Positions 7,818-14,200 of a stretch of 64,000 nt of DNA are shown one piece after another. The position numbers and the translations under genes are program-made. The DNA is from Microbacterium paraoxydans (GTDB taxonomy: Bacteria; Actinomycetota; Actinomycetes; Actinomycetales; Microbacteriaceae), in assembly GCF_900105335.1 (NCBI RefSeq), contig NZ_LT629770.1:2294001-2358000 (forward strand), given 5' to 3'. The notes beneath the pieces were generated by a model, which had not been told where the DNA came from, ran no database searches, and saw only the letters and a list, made by a program, of their open reading frames with translations. Within the stretch, counting starts at the first letter, position 1, and each line of letters opens with the position of its first letter.

Positions 7818-7846
7818 AGCATACCCCCTGGGGGTATCTAACTCAA
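7818..7846 (-). promoter_or_regulatory. csoR promoter with CsoR operator in the spacer
   Basis: On the minus strand, TTGAGT (7841-7846) and TATGCT (7818-7823) are separated by 17 bases. The palindrome ATACCCCCTGGGGGTAT (7821-7837) fills this spacer. CsoR operators are G-tract palindromes of this kind, so repressor binding would cover the -35 to -10 interval. The ATG starts only six bases beyond the -10 box. Confidence 0.8.
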
Positions 7847-7948
7847 TGTTTTCGCTTCTATTCCCGCTAGGCGAACGTGGTCGCCGACTCTGTTCAGCTC
7901 ACAGGCTGATCTGCGCAGCGCGGCGGCTTATCAATACCGGGTTACCAG

Positions 7949-7961
7949 ACCCCAGCGGGGT
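7949..7961 (+). promoter_or_regulatory. Candidate second CsoR operator
   Basis: ACCCCAGCGGGGT, with further flanking TAC/GTA symmetry, lies 66 bp upstream of the copper-storage gene on the plus strand. It resembles the csoR operator in its G-tracts. This would give divergent CsoR control of both copper transcripts. Good -35/-10 boxes were not found. Confidence 0.5.
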
Positions 7962-8026
7962 ATTCAAGGGCCTCAGTGCGCGGGCGATGCGAGCGTACTT
8001 TCGTGGCTCACGAAAGGAGTTCTCTC

Positions 8027-8428
8027 ATGACCGTCACCGAAGAAATGCTCAGCACGTATCCGAAAGATCTGGGCGGAATTGATCAGAAGAAGCTCGTCGA
8101 CTGCATCGACGCGTGTCTCGCGTGCGCGCAAGCCTGCACCGCATGTGCCGACGCTTGCCTCAGCGAGGACATGGTTGCTGACCTAATCAAGTGCATTCGC
8201 GCGAACCAGGACTGTGCAGACCTTTGCGTAACCACCACCCGGATCCTCTCCCGTCGCACCGGGCACGACGCCAGCGTCACCCGTGCCGCGCTCGAAGCTT
8301 GCCGAGCGGCGTGCCTGAGCTGTGCTAACGAGTGTGAACAGCACACCATGCACGAACACTGCACGATCTGCGCTGAGGCATGCCGACGCTGCGAACAGGC
8401 GTGCGTTGCACTGCTGGAGTCGCTATGA
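8027..8428 (+). CDS. Four-helix-bundle copper-storage protein (Csp3-like)
   Basis: A 133-residue protein with about 18 cysteines in CxxC/CxxxC-type patterns along four predicted helices (CIDACLACAQACTACADAC, CADLC, CRAACLSCANEC, CTICAEACRRCEQAC). Such bundles store many Cu(I) ions in their core. It lacks a signal peptide, so it should be cytosolic like Csp3. AAAGGAG sits eight bases before the ATG. It overlaps the next gene by ATGA. Confidence 0.92.
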   Translation: MTVTEEMLSTYPKDLGGIDQKKLVDCIDACLACAQACTACADACLSEDMVADLIKCIRANQDCADLCVTTTRILSRRTGHDASVTRAALEACRAACLSCANECEQHTMHEHCTICAEACRRCEQACVALLESL

Positions 8429-8943
8429 CAAGCCAGCACGCCGACAACGGTTCACGCCCGCCGGCCGGCCACTCCCAGGGGAAGAATCAGGGCGGGATGT
8501 CGAGCTACCTTAAGCTCGCCGTCTCGCTATCGCTCAGCTTCGTTGTGATGTACTTCCTCACGTTTGCGATGATCAACGTCCTGGACGATCTCTTCCTCAA
8601 CATCAGCAACCTCTACATGGCACTGATGATGGTCTTCCCCATGGGCATCATCATGGTCATCGTCATGTGGAAGATGTTCCCGAACAAGGCCGCGAACATC
8701 AGCTTGCTCGTAGGTTTCGCCGCGCTTTTCCTTGTCGCCTTCTTCATGGGACGCTCGGAAGCGCTCGTCGGTAACGACCAGTTCCTCCGTTCCATGATCC
8801 CGCATCACTCTCGAGCGATTCTGGTGTGTGAGCAATCAGACATCAGCGACCCGGAGATCCAAGATCTCTGTGAGCAGATCATCTCGTCACAGCAGGAAGA
8901 GATCGACCAGATGAATGAGATTCTCGACCGTCTCGACGATTAG
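8425..8943 (+). CDS. Membrane-bound DUF305 protein
   Basis: A 172-residue protein with a polar N-terminus, three membrane helices (about 29-50, 58-77 and 84-103) and a C-terminal half DUF305 domain with SMIPHHSRAILVCE. It differs from the lipoprotein at 3811-4407, which has two DUF305 halves and no membrane helices. Its start overlaps the stop of the copper-storage gene, so the two are coupled. A role in copper binding at the membrane is inferred from family and context. Confidence 0.85.
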   Translation: MTSQHADNGSRPPAGHSQGKNQGGMSSYLKLAVSLSLSFVVMYFLTFAMINVLDDLFLNISNLYMALMMVFPMGIIMVIVMWKMFPNKAANISLLVGFAALFLVAFFMGRSEALVGNDQFLRSMIPHHSRAILVCEQSDISDPEIQDLCEQIISSQQEEIDQMNEILDRLDD

Positions 8944-9072
8944 TGGGGCGTCGGCACCACCCTTGCGACGAGTGGACCGGCTACCGCGCTCATGACGAGC
9001 GGACCGGATCACCGCCGTCGACAGGGTCCGGGTCGACCAGGCAACCTTACGCCTCAGCCTTACGCGAGAGCT

Positions 9073-9094
9073 GCCGAAAACGATCGTTTGCGGC
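9073..9094. repeat. 22-bp palindrome, copy 3
   Basis: GCCG and CGGC arms enclose AAAACGATCGTTTG, with the 12-bp perfect core AAACGATCGTTT. It lies between the copper and the cadmium modules, 171 bp upstream of cmtR. Confidence 0.8.
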
Positions 9095-9246
9095 GCGGTG
9101 AGTGAAGGCACACCAGATCGAATGCCAGAAACGTGCGCCGTAAGCGGGTTTCGGTAGGCGTATTCGGTGGGGTGTGAGCCGGATGTACTTACACCCAGGC
9201 CCCAGAGATGTCGCCTGGGGTGAAGCCGTTCCAATAGGTCATCAAT

Positions 9247-9263
9247 CACTGTATAGTTCAGTG
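9247..9263 (+). promoter_or_regulatory. Candidate CmtR operator at the cmtR start
   Basis: CACTG and CAGTG arms, seven bases apart, enclose TATAGTT and end two bases before the GTG start of cmtR. The AT-rich centre could also be the -10 box, making a leaderless transcript repressed at its start site. Predicted from position and symmetry only. Confidence 0.5.
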
Positions 9264-9264
9264 T

Positions 9265-9624
9265 GTGCTGACTATTTCCTCACGCCTCGATGTCATGAAC
9301 CGGCTCGGCCGGGCCATGGCCGATCCCACGCGTTCCCGAATCCTAATGTCTCTGCTCGGTGGACCGAGCTACCCGGCTGTGCTCTCTCGTGAGCTGGAGC
9401 TGACGCGTTCGAACGTGTCGAACCATCTCACCTGCCTGCGTGACTGCGGGATTGTCGTTGCCGAGCCGGAGGGTCGCCAGACTCGTTACGAGATCGCCGA
9501 CCCGCATCTTACGGCTGCGCTCGTCGCGCTCGTGGACGTGACGCTGGCGGTCGATGAGCACGCGCCGTGCGTGGACTCTGCGTGCACGGTGGCTGGCTGC
9601 TGTGGGACGGGGGCGGACGCGTGA
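9265..9624 (+). CDS. cmtR: ArsR-family Cd/Pb sensor CmtR
   Basis: A 119-residue winged-helix repressor. Cys57 and Cys61 lie in the recognition helix (TCLRDCG) and Cys102 in the C-terminal tail (HAPCVDS), the same three positions that bind Cd(II)/Pb(II) in mycobacterial CmtR. Three further Cys end the protein (ACTVAGCC). Metal binding should release DNA and switch on the operon. The GTG start has no clear ribosome-binding site, consistent with a leaderless mRNA. It overlaps the ATPase gene by GTGA. Confidence 0.9.
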   Translation: MLTISSRLDVMNRLGRAMADPTRSRILMSLLGGPSYPAVLSRELELTRSNVSNHLTCLRDCGIVVAEPEGRQTRYEIADPHLTAALVALVDVTLAVDEHAPCVDSACTVAGCCGTGADA

Positions 9625-11546
9625 GCGCGGCGTGTGGCTGCGAGCACGAGCCTGCCCAGCCTGCCACTGCGGCGGAGGATGAGACCGAAGAGGTTGTGCG
9701 GCCCTGGTGGAGGGACCGTGGGATCATGGTGCCGGTCTTCTCCGGTGTCGCATTCCTGGCCGGTCTGATCCTTGAATGGTCCGGCCTCGAGATCCCGGCG
9801 CTGGTGTTGTTCTGGGCCGGTCTGCTCCTCGGTGCGTCGACGTTCACGCCCGGCGCGATCCGGAAACTGTTCAAGGGCAAGCTCGGTATCGGGCTGCTGA
9901 TGACGATCAGCGCGATCGGCGCGGTCATCCTCGGCTACGTGGAGGAGGCTGCGGCTCTGGCGTTCTTGTACTCGATTGCTGAGGCGCTCGAGGACAAGGC
10001 GATGGACCGTGCCCGGGGCGGGCTGAGGGCGCTGCTGAACCTCGTGCCGGAGACAGCGACCGTGCTGCAGAACGGCGTCTCTGCGCAGGTGCCCGCGAGA
10101 GAGCTGACGGTCGGCCAGGTCATGGTGGTCCGTCCCGGCGAGCGGATCGCAACCGACGGGATCGTCCGTTCTGGCCGCTCCAGCCTGGACACCTCGGCGA
10201 TCACCGGGGAGTCGATCCCCGTCGAGGTCGAGCCCGGCGATGCGGTGTCGGCCGGTGCGATCAACAGCGCCGGCGCGCTGGAGGTCGAAACGACCGCTGC
10301 GGGCACCGACAACTCGCTCACCACGATCGTGGAGCTGGTCGAGAAGGCGCAGACCGAGAAGGGCGAGCGTGCACGTCTCGCGGACAGGATCGCCCGCCCG
10401 CTCGTACCCGGCGTTCTGATCCTCGCAGCGCTCGTCGCGATCATCGGGTCGCTGCTGGGCGATCCAGAGGTGTGGATCACCCGCGCGCTTGTCGTGCTGG
10501 TCGCCGCTTCTCCGTGTGCGCTGGCGATCTCGGTGCCGCTGACGGTCGTCGCCGCGATCGGCGCAGCAAGCAAGTTCGGCGTGATCATCAAGTCCGGCGC
10601 CGTCTTCGAGCGCTTCGGCACGGTCCGCCACGTCGCGGTCGACAAGACCGGCACCCTCACCCGCAACGAACCTGCGGTCACCGCGGTGCTCACTGCGAAC
10701 GGCGTGACCGAGACACAGGCGCTGGCCTGGGCGGCCGCACTGGAGCAGCACAGCACGCATCCCCTTGCCTCTGCGATCACCGCCGCGGCCCCGGGCACAC
10801 CGGCAGCTGCAGATGTGACCGAGCAGGCCGGGCACGGCATCGACGGCACTGTCGGCGGATCGAGAATCACCGTCGGCAGTCCTCGCTGGCTGGACGCGGG
10901 CGACCTCGGGAAGCAGGTCGCGGAGTTGGAGGAGCAGGGCATGACCGTCGTGATCGTCCACCGCGACGGAACCCCCGTCGCCGCGATCGGCGTCCGCGAC
11001 GAACTGCGCCCTGAAGTCCCCGAGGTAGTCCGGACGCTCACCAACCAAGGCGTCGGCGTGACGATGCTCACCGGAGACAACGCCCGCACCGCTCGTGCAC
11101 TGGCCGCGCAGGCCGGGATCAGCAACGTGCGCGCGGAACTGCGTCCCGAGGATAAGGCAACCGCGATCGGCGAGCTGTCAAAGGCGGGGCCGGTCGCGAT
11201 GATCGGCGACGGAATCAACGACGCACCGGCCCTCGCTGGCGCAGACATCGGTATCGCGATGGGCGCCACCGGCTCCGACGCGGCAATCGAATCCGCCGAC
11301 GTGGCCTTCACCGGCCATGATCTGCGCCTCATCCCGCGAGCGTTCGATCACGCCCGCCGCGGTCGACGGATCATCAACCAGAACATCATCCTGTCGCTGC
11401 TGATCATCACTGCACTGCTCCCGCTCGCGCTCTTCGGCGTCCTGGGGCTCGCGGCCGTCGTCCTGGTCCACGAGGTCGCGGAGGTCATCGTGATCCTCAA
11501 CGGTCTGCGCGCCGCACGCACCCGCACGCCACGACTGGAAAGCTGA
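9621..11546 (+). CDS. P1B-type heavy-metal ATPase with SPC motif
   Basis: A 641-residue metal-exporting P-type ATPase. The N-terminus has only a short CGCEHE metal-binding tail and no HMA domain. Motifs are ITGES, ASPCALAISVPL in the sixth membrane helix, DKTGTLTRN, STHPLASAI, GDGINDAPAL and a C-terminal HEVAEV helix. The SPC triad is typical of P1B-4 pumps (cobalt, nickel, iron and related ions), whereas cadmium/zinc pumps usually have CPC. The CmtR neighbour nevertheless points to Cd/Pb. The GTG start overlaps the cmtR stop and its own stop overlaps cadD. Confidence 0.9.
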   Translation: MSAACGCEHEPAQPATAAEDETEEVVRPWWRDRGIMVPVFSGVAFLAGLILEWSGLEIPALVLFWAGLLLGASTFTPGAIRKLFKGKLGIGLLMTISAIGAVILGYVEEAAALAFLYSIAEALEDKAMDRARGGLRALLNLVPETATVLQNGVSAQVPARELTVGQVMVVRPGERIATDGIVRSGRSSLDTSAITGESIPVEVEPGDAVSAGAINSAGALEVETTAAGTDNSLTTIVELVEKAQTEKGERARLADRIARPLVPGVLILAALVAIIGSLLGDPEVWITRALVVLVAASPCALAISVPLTVVAAIGAASKFGVIIKSGAVFERFGTVRHVAVDKTGTLTRNEPAVTAVLTANGVTETQALAWAAALEQHSTHPLASAITAAAPGTPAAADVTEQAGHGIDGTVGGSRITVGSPRWLDAGDLGKQVAELEEQGMTVVIVHRDGTPVAAIGVRDELRPEVPEVVRTLTNQGVGVTMLTGDNARTARALAAQAGISNVRAELRPEDKATAIGELSKAGPVAMIGDGINDAPALAGADIGIAMGATGSDAAIESADVAFTGHDLRLIPRAFDHARRGRRIINQNIILSLLIITALLPLALFGVLGLAAVVLVHEVAEVIVILNGLRAARTRTPRLES

Positions 11547-12154
11547 TGCTCGCAACTATCGGTTCAGCGATCGGCCTGTTCGCGGCAACCAACATCGACG
11601 ACATTGTCGTGCTCACCGTGCTGTTCCTGGCTTCCAGTCGAGGGAAGCCCCGGCCGTGGCAGATCGTCGCGGGCCAGTATCTCGGGTTCATCACCCTCGT
11701 CGTGATCAGCGTGATCGCCGCTCTCGGTCTCACCATCGTTCCGGACGAATGGGTCGGTTTCCTGGGTCTGATCCCGCTCGGCATCGGCATCTGGACGCTC
11801 ATTCGCGGCCTGCGCCGTAACAGCGATGACGATGATGACGACTCCAAGATCACCGCGGTCGGACTATGGGGCGTCGCAGGGATCACGATCGCCAACGGGG
11901 CCGACAACATCTCCCTCTACACGCCGATCTTCCGCACCAGCGCCCCCAGCGACGTCGCGATCATGATCGTCGTATTCCTGATCCTCGTCGCGGTCTGGTG
12001 CGCGGCCGGCCGGCTGATCGGCACCAACAAGGCTGTTACCGAGGGGCTGGAGCGCGTCGAGCACTGGCTCGTACCGGCCGTGTTCATCGGCCTGGGCCTG
12101 TTCATCCTGATCGAATCTGGGGTCATCGTCCGTCTGATCGAGGTGCTCGCATGA
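11546..12154 (+). CDS. cadD: CadD-family cadmium resistance transporter
   Basis: A 202-residue membrane protein with about five to six helices. It begins IGLFAATNIDDIVVL and has the related GVAGITIANGADNISLY segment in the middle, the paired acidic helices of the CadD/LysE-like family. An Asp-rich cytosolic loop (NSDDDDDDSK, about 92-101) may bind cations. It should export Cd(II). It starts on the last base of the ATPase stop and overlaps lspA, so it belongs to the cmtR operon. Confidence 0.88.
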   Translation: MLATIGSAIGLFAATNIDDIVVLTVLFLASSRGKPRPWQIVAGQYLGFITLVVISVIAALGLTIVPDEWVGFLGLIPLGIGIWTLIRGLRRNSDDDDDDSKITAVGLWGVAGITIANGADNISLYTPIFRTSAPSDVAIMIVVFLILVAVWCAAGRLIGTNKAVTEGLERVEHWLVPAVFIGLGLFILIESGVIVRLIEVLA

Positions 12155-12684
12155 CCTCCTCCCAGTCAGAGGCTCATCCGCCCGCTGCGCGCAAGCTGTC
12201 GTCGACCCGGCGGCGGCAGCTCACTGGTGGAGCGCTCTTGATCGCCGTGGTCGTCGTGCTGATCGATCAGGGAACCAAGGTGTGGGCCGAAGCGACCCTC
12301 ACCGACCGTGAGCGCATCCCGCTGATCGGTGACCTGCTGGGTTTGCAGCTCGCCTATAACCCCGGAGCGGCATTCTCCTTCGGGGAAGGCTTCACCTGGG
12401 TGTTCGCGCTGCTCGCTGTCGCCGCCACGGTCACAGCGATCGTGTTCGCGTTCCGAGTGCAACGCGTGAGATGGGCGATCGTCATCGGCGCGCTCGGCGG
12501 CGCTTCCGCCTCACACGCAGGCGACCGCCTTTTCCGGGACCCCGGATTCGCCCGTGGTCACGTCGTGGACTTCCTCGCCTACGGAAACTGGTTCATCGGC
12601 AACATCGCCGACATCGTAATCTTCGCCGCAGCGATCACCGGAGCAGTTTTCATGATCCGCGCCGGGGATGAGAGCACCGAGTGA
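12151..12684 (+). CDS. lspA: Signal peptidase II homologue in the cadmium operon
   Basis: A 177-residue four-helix membrane protease family member. Visible are the YNPGAAFSFGEG motif, an Asp-Arg (AGDRLFRD) and the second catalytic Asp in IGNIADIVI; VVDFLAYG is also present. The stretch before the first Asp reads GGASASHAGDR where LspA normally has GN(L)xDR, so the Asn is missing. LspA removes lipoprotein signal peptides. Copies tied to cadmium/zinc pumps are known in mobile elements and probably are not the housekeeping enzyme. The ATG overlaps the cadD stop. Confidence 0.85.
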   Translation: MTSSQSEAHPPAARKLSSTRRRQLTGGALLIAVVVVLIDQGTKVWAEATLTDRERIPLIGDLLGLQLAYNPGAAFSFGEGFTWVFALLAVAATVTAIVFAFRVQRVRWAIVIGALGGASASHAGDRLFRDPGFARGHVVDFLAYGNWFIGNIADIVIFAAAITGAVFMIRAGDESTE

Positions 12685-12758
12685 GATCCGTTGTGCGGTG
12701 GTGGGACACCCATCAACTCGCCCTCTACATCGGCGCGATCGCCGTGGGCAGCCGTTGA
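12681..12758 (+). pseudogene. Truncated start of an arsenite/bile-acid-symporter-like permease
   Basis: A GTG overlapping the lspA stop opens a 25-codon frame, VRSVVRWWDTHQLALYIGAI then AVGSR and TGA. The pattern resembles the first residues and first helix of ArsB/ACR3-like bile-acid:sodium-symporter family permeases. The similarity stops abruptly and an unrelated minus-strand gene begins 13 bp later. I read this as the cut 5' end of a fifth operon gene. The family call is from memory of the N-terminal pattern. Confidence 0.45.
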
Positions 12759-12770
12759 GTGAGTTCACGC

Positions 12771-12923
12771 TTAGGCAGGCGGGCGGTCGCGATGTAGGCG
12801 CAGAGCCACCCACCAGCCGCATCGTCGACAGATGAAAGCGCGATCGTCTCCGAGTGCGTGCAGCTTCTTGCGTGGCAGATGTCGCCCGCAGCACGTGCAC
12901 GCAACGTCCTCGTCAGTCGCCAT
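12771..12923 (-). CDS. 50-residue zinc-ribbon-like protein
   Basis: The protein has two Cys pairs, CTCCGRHLPRKK and FICRRCGWW, spaced like a small treble-clef or rubredoxin-type zinc site, and a basic tail. Its ATG overlaps the end of the upstream thioredoxin-like gene by 11 bases, suggesting coupled translation. Function unknown. It abuts the truncated permease at a probable deletion or rearrangement junction. Confidence 0.6.
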   Translation of the reverse strand: MATDEDVACTCCGRHLPRKKLHALGDDRAFICRRCGWWVALRLHRDRPPA

Positions 12924-13224
12924 GAGCGGAGAGCGCCTCTCGAATCTGTTCAACCGTTGGCATCCCGGCCAGCCCAGCAGGGGTGCTGTAAATACGGCAG
13001 GCGAGGTCATTGCTTCGCCCCGACCCCGGAAAGAGATCGTTGCCATCCAGGGTGATCGTGGGGGAGCCCGCGAACGAGACTGCGCCCGCGTCCTCCTCCG
13101 TCCGGATGAGTCGGTAGTGAACCTCCGATTCGTCGTGGCCTGTTTCTCGTAGCGCCTCAGAAACACGACGGCCAGCCTCAACCCAGCTGGGGCAACCGGC
13201 GATATAAAGCAGCTCAATCTCCAC
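12913..13224 (-). CDS. DF-family thioredoxin-like protein
   Basis: A 103-residue thioredoxin-fold protein. The N-terminal strand ends in YIAGCPSW (Cys about 11), there is a SPTITLDG cis-Pro region, and a second Cys sits in LACRIYSTPAGLAG. It is clearly homologous to the transposon-borne protein at 16837-17151. Such proteins occur beside mercury- or thiol-related oxidoreductases. The GTG start has GAGGAT upstream. A 22-bp palindrome lies 48 bp upstream of the start. Confidence 0.75.
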   Translation of the reverse strand: MEIELLYIAGCPSWVEAGRRVSEALRETGHDESEVHYRLIRTEEDAGAVSFAGSPTITLDGNDLFPGSGRSNDLACRIYSTPAGLAGMPTVEQIREALSAHGD

Positions 13225-13271
13225 GACTCAATCATCCTCGACTTCGCTGTTGATGTCGTGCCCGGGCTACC

Positions 13272-13293
13272 ACCGAAAACGATCGTTTGCGGC
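13272..13293. repeat. 22-bp palindrome, copy 4
   Basis: ACCG and CGGC arms enclose AAAACGATCGTTTG with the same 12-bp core as copies 2 and 3. An additional GCCCGG (13260-13265) and CCGGGC (13293-13298) pair surrounds it. The mobile element begins 49 bp to the right. Confidence 0.8.
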
Positions 13294-13334
13294 CGGGCAC
13301 CCGTGGTGGTGCTGGGGAAGTGCGACACGCCGAG

Positions 13335-13342
13335 CGTCGCCC
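13335..13342. repeat. Target-site duplication, left copy
   Basis: CGTCGCCC lies directly before the left terminal repeat of the transposon and is repeated exactly at 18605-18612. Confidence 0.85.
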
Positions 13343-13390
13343 TGTGGAGTTGATCGCTCGGTGGCGGTGTTCTGTGATCGCTTGGCGGCG
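13343..13390 (+). repeat. Left terminal inverted repeat
   Basis: The repeat contains two internal TGATCGCT motifs (about 13351 and 13375), likely transposase-binding subsites. It ends exactly at the stop codon of tniB. Confidence 0.8.
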
Positions 13391-14200
13391 TTAGTTGCCG
13401 ATGACGAGGATGCTAGCTGCGGCTTCGATGACGTCGTCGGTGATGGTCTCAAGCCCGTTGATCTTCAGCACTCGGGCGATCTGAGGGAAGAGCCGTTCAA
13501 GGAGACGAAAGTTGCCACGGGTGATGCGTTCGATCGCAGCTATCGCCTGCGCGTCGGTGAAGTCCTCTGGGTCGAGTTGCTGTCCTAGGTGTTTCCAGTG
13601 GCGGTCGAGGACGAAGAGGAGTTCTTCTCGGCCGAGGGTTCGGTAGTGGTGGGAGAAGCCGAGTCGGCTGTAGAGCTGTGGGTAGTGGCGGAACCGTTGG
13701 TCGATGCCGGGCATGCCAATGAGGATCATAGAGAGGTGTTCACGGTCGTGGCGGTCGCGGAGCAGCTCGAGCGCAGTCGGTGTGAGCCTTTCGGCTTCGT
13801 CGATGATGAGCAGATCCACGAGGTGAGACATGCCGATCGGCGTGGTGGTCGGTTCGGTCTCACGCGAGCGGAGGTGTTCGTCGGCGCAGATCTCGACCTT
13901 TGCCTGCCAGCGGTCGATGTCGTGCATGAGATCTTTGGGTCTGCAGAGGACCTCGGGTGTGTAGAAGACAGTCCGGGATCGGTTGGCGAGGGCGTAGTGC
14001 TTGGCGTCGTGCTCGCCGCGAGGTCCCCACTTGTTGATGTAGGGCTCCAGAGCGTCCCAGTTTGCGTAGCGGCGGGCGGAGTTGGTCTTGCCGACGCCGG
14101 CGTCGCCGTGGCAGATGCCGATGGTTTTCTCTTTGCGGACGGCGTTCGCGAATTCGGTGAAGCGTCGGTGCTCTTTGGTGACGATGAATGGCTGGTTCAT
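13391..14200 (-). CDS. tniB: TniB-type AAA ATPase transposition protein
   Basis: A 269-residue ATPase that should activate TniA and choose targets. It has a P-loop (CHGDAGVGKTNSARRY, about 30-45), a Walker B region (LLIIDEAERLT) and a sensor region (LIGMPGIDQR), as in the MuB/IstB/TniB group. Its ATG shares one base with the tniA stop (TGATG). Its own stop abuts the left terminal repeat, so the gene lies at the extreme end of the element. Confidence 0.88.
   Translation of the reverse strand: MNQPFIVTKEHRRFTEFANAVRKEKTIGICHGDAGVGKTNSARRYANWDALEPYINKWGPRGEHDAKHYALANRSRTVFYTPEVLCRPKDLMHDIDRWQAKVEICADEHLRSRETEPTTTPIGMSHLVDLLIIDEAERLTPTALELLRDRHDREHLSMILIGMPGIDQRFRHYPQLYSRLGFSHHYRTLGREELLFVLDRHWKHLGQQLDPEDFTDAQAIAAIERITRGNFRLLERLFPQIARVLKINGLETITDDVIEAAASILVIGN

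Larger units (their letters stand above)
8944..9264. other. Intergenic junction between copper and cadmium modules
   Basis: No gene is supportable in these 321 bases. They contain two direct copies of GACGAG(T/C)GGACCGG (about 8967 and 8995), the third 22-bp palindrome (9073-9094) and the control region of the cadmium operon just before 9265. Confidence 0.6.

Noticed and set aside
8887..9249. A minus-strand gene in the copper-cadmium gap
   Set aside because: The frame has no family pattern; part of its sequence is only the palindrome read as PQTIVFG, which also appears in shadow frames at the other copies.
9486..11048. A 520-residue minus-strand frame across the metal ATPase
   Set aside because: It is antisense to clear P-type ATPase motifs and has no recognisable domain.
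1945..13293. The 22-bp palindromes as dif or parS sites
   Set aside because: They do not match the known actinobacterial dif or the parS consensus (TGTTTCACGTGAAACA) in sequence.
12771..13328. A 185-residue reading of the Cys4 protein
   Set aside because: The longer frame runs antiparallel in frame through the DF gene; only the last 50 residues look like a protein with a start that overlaps its upstream neighbour.
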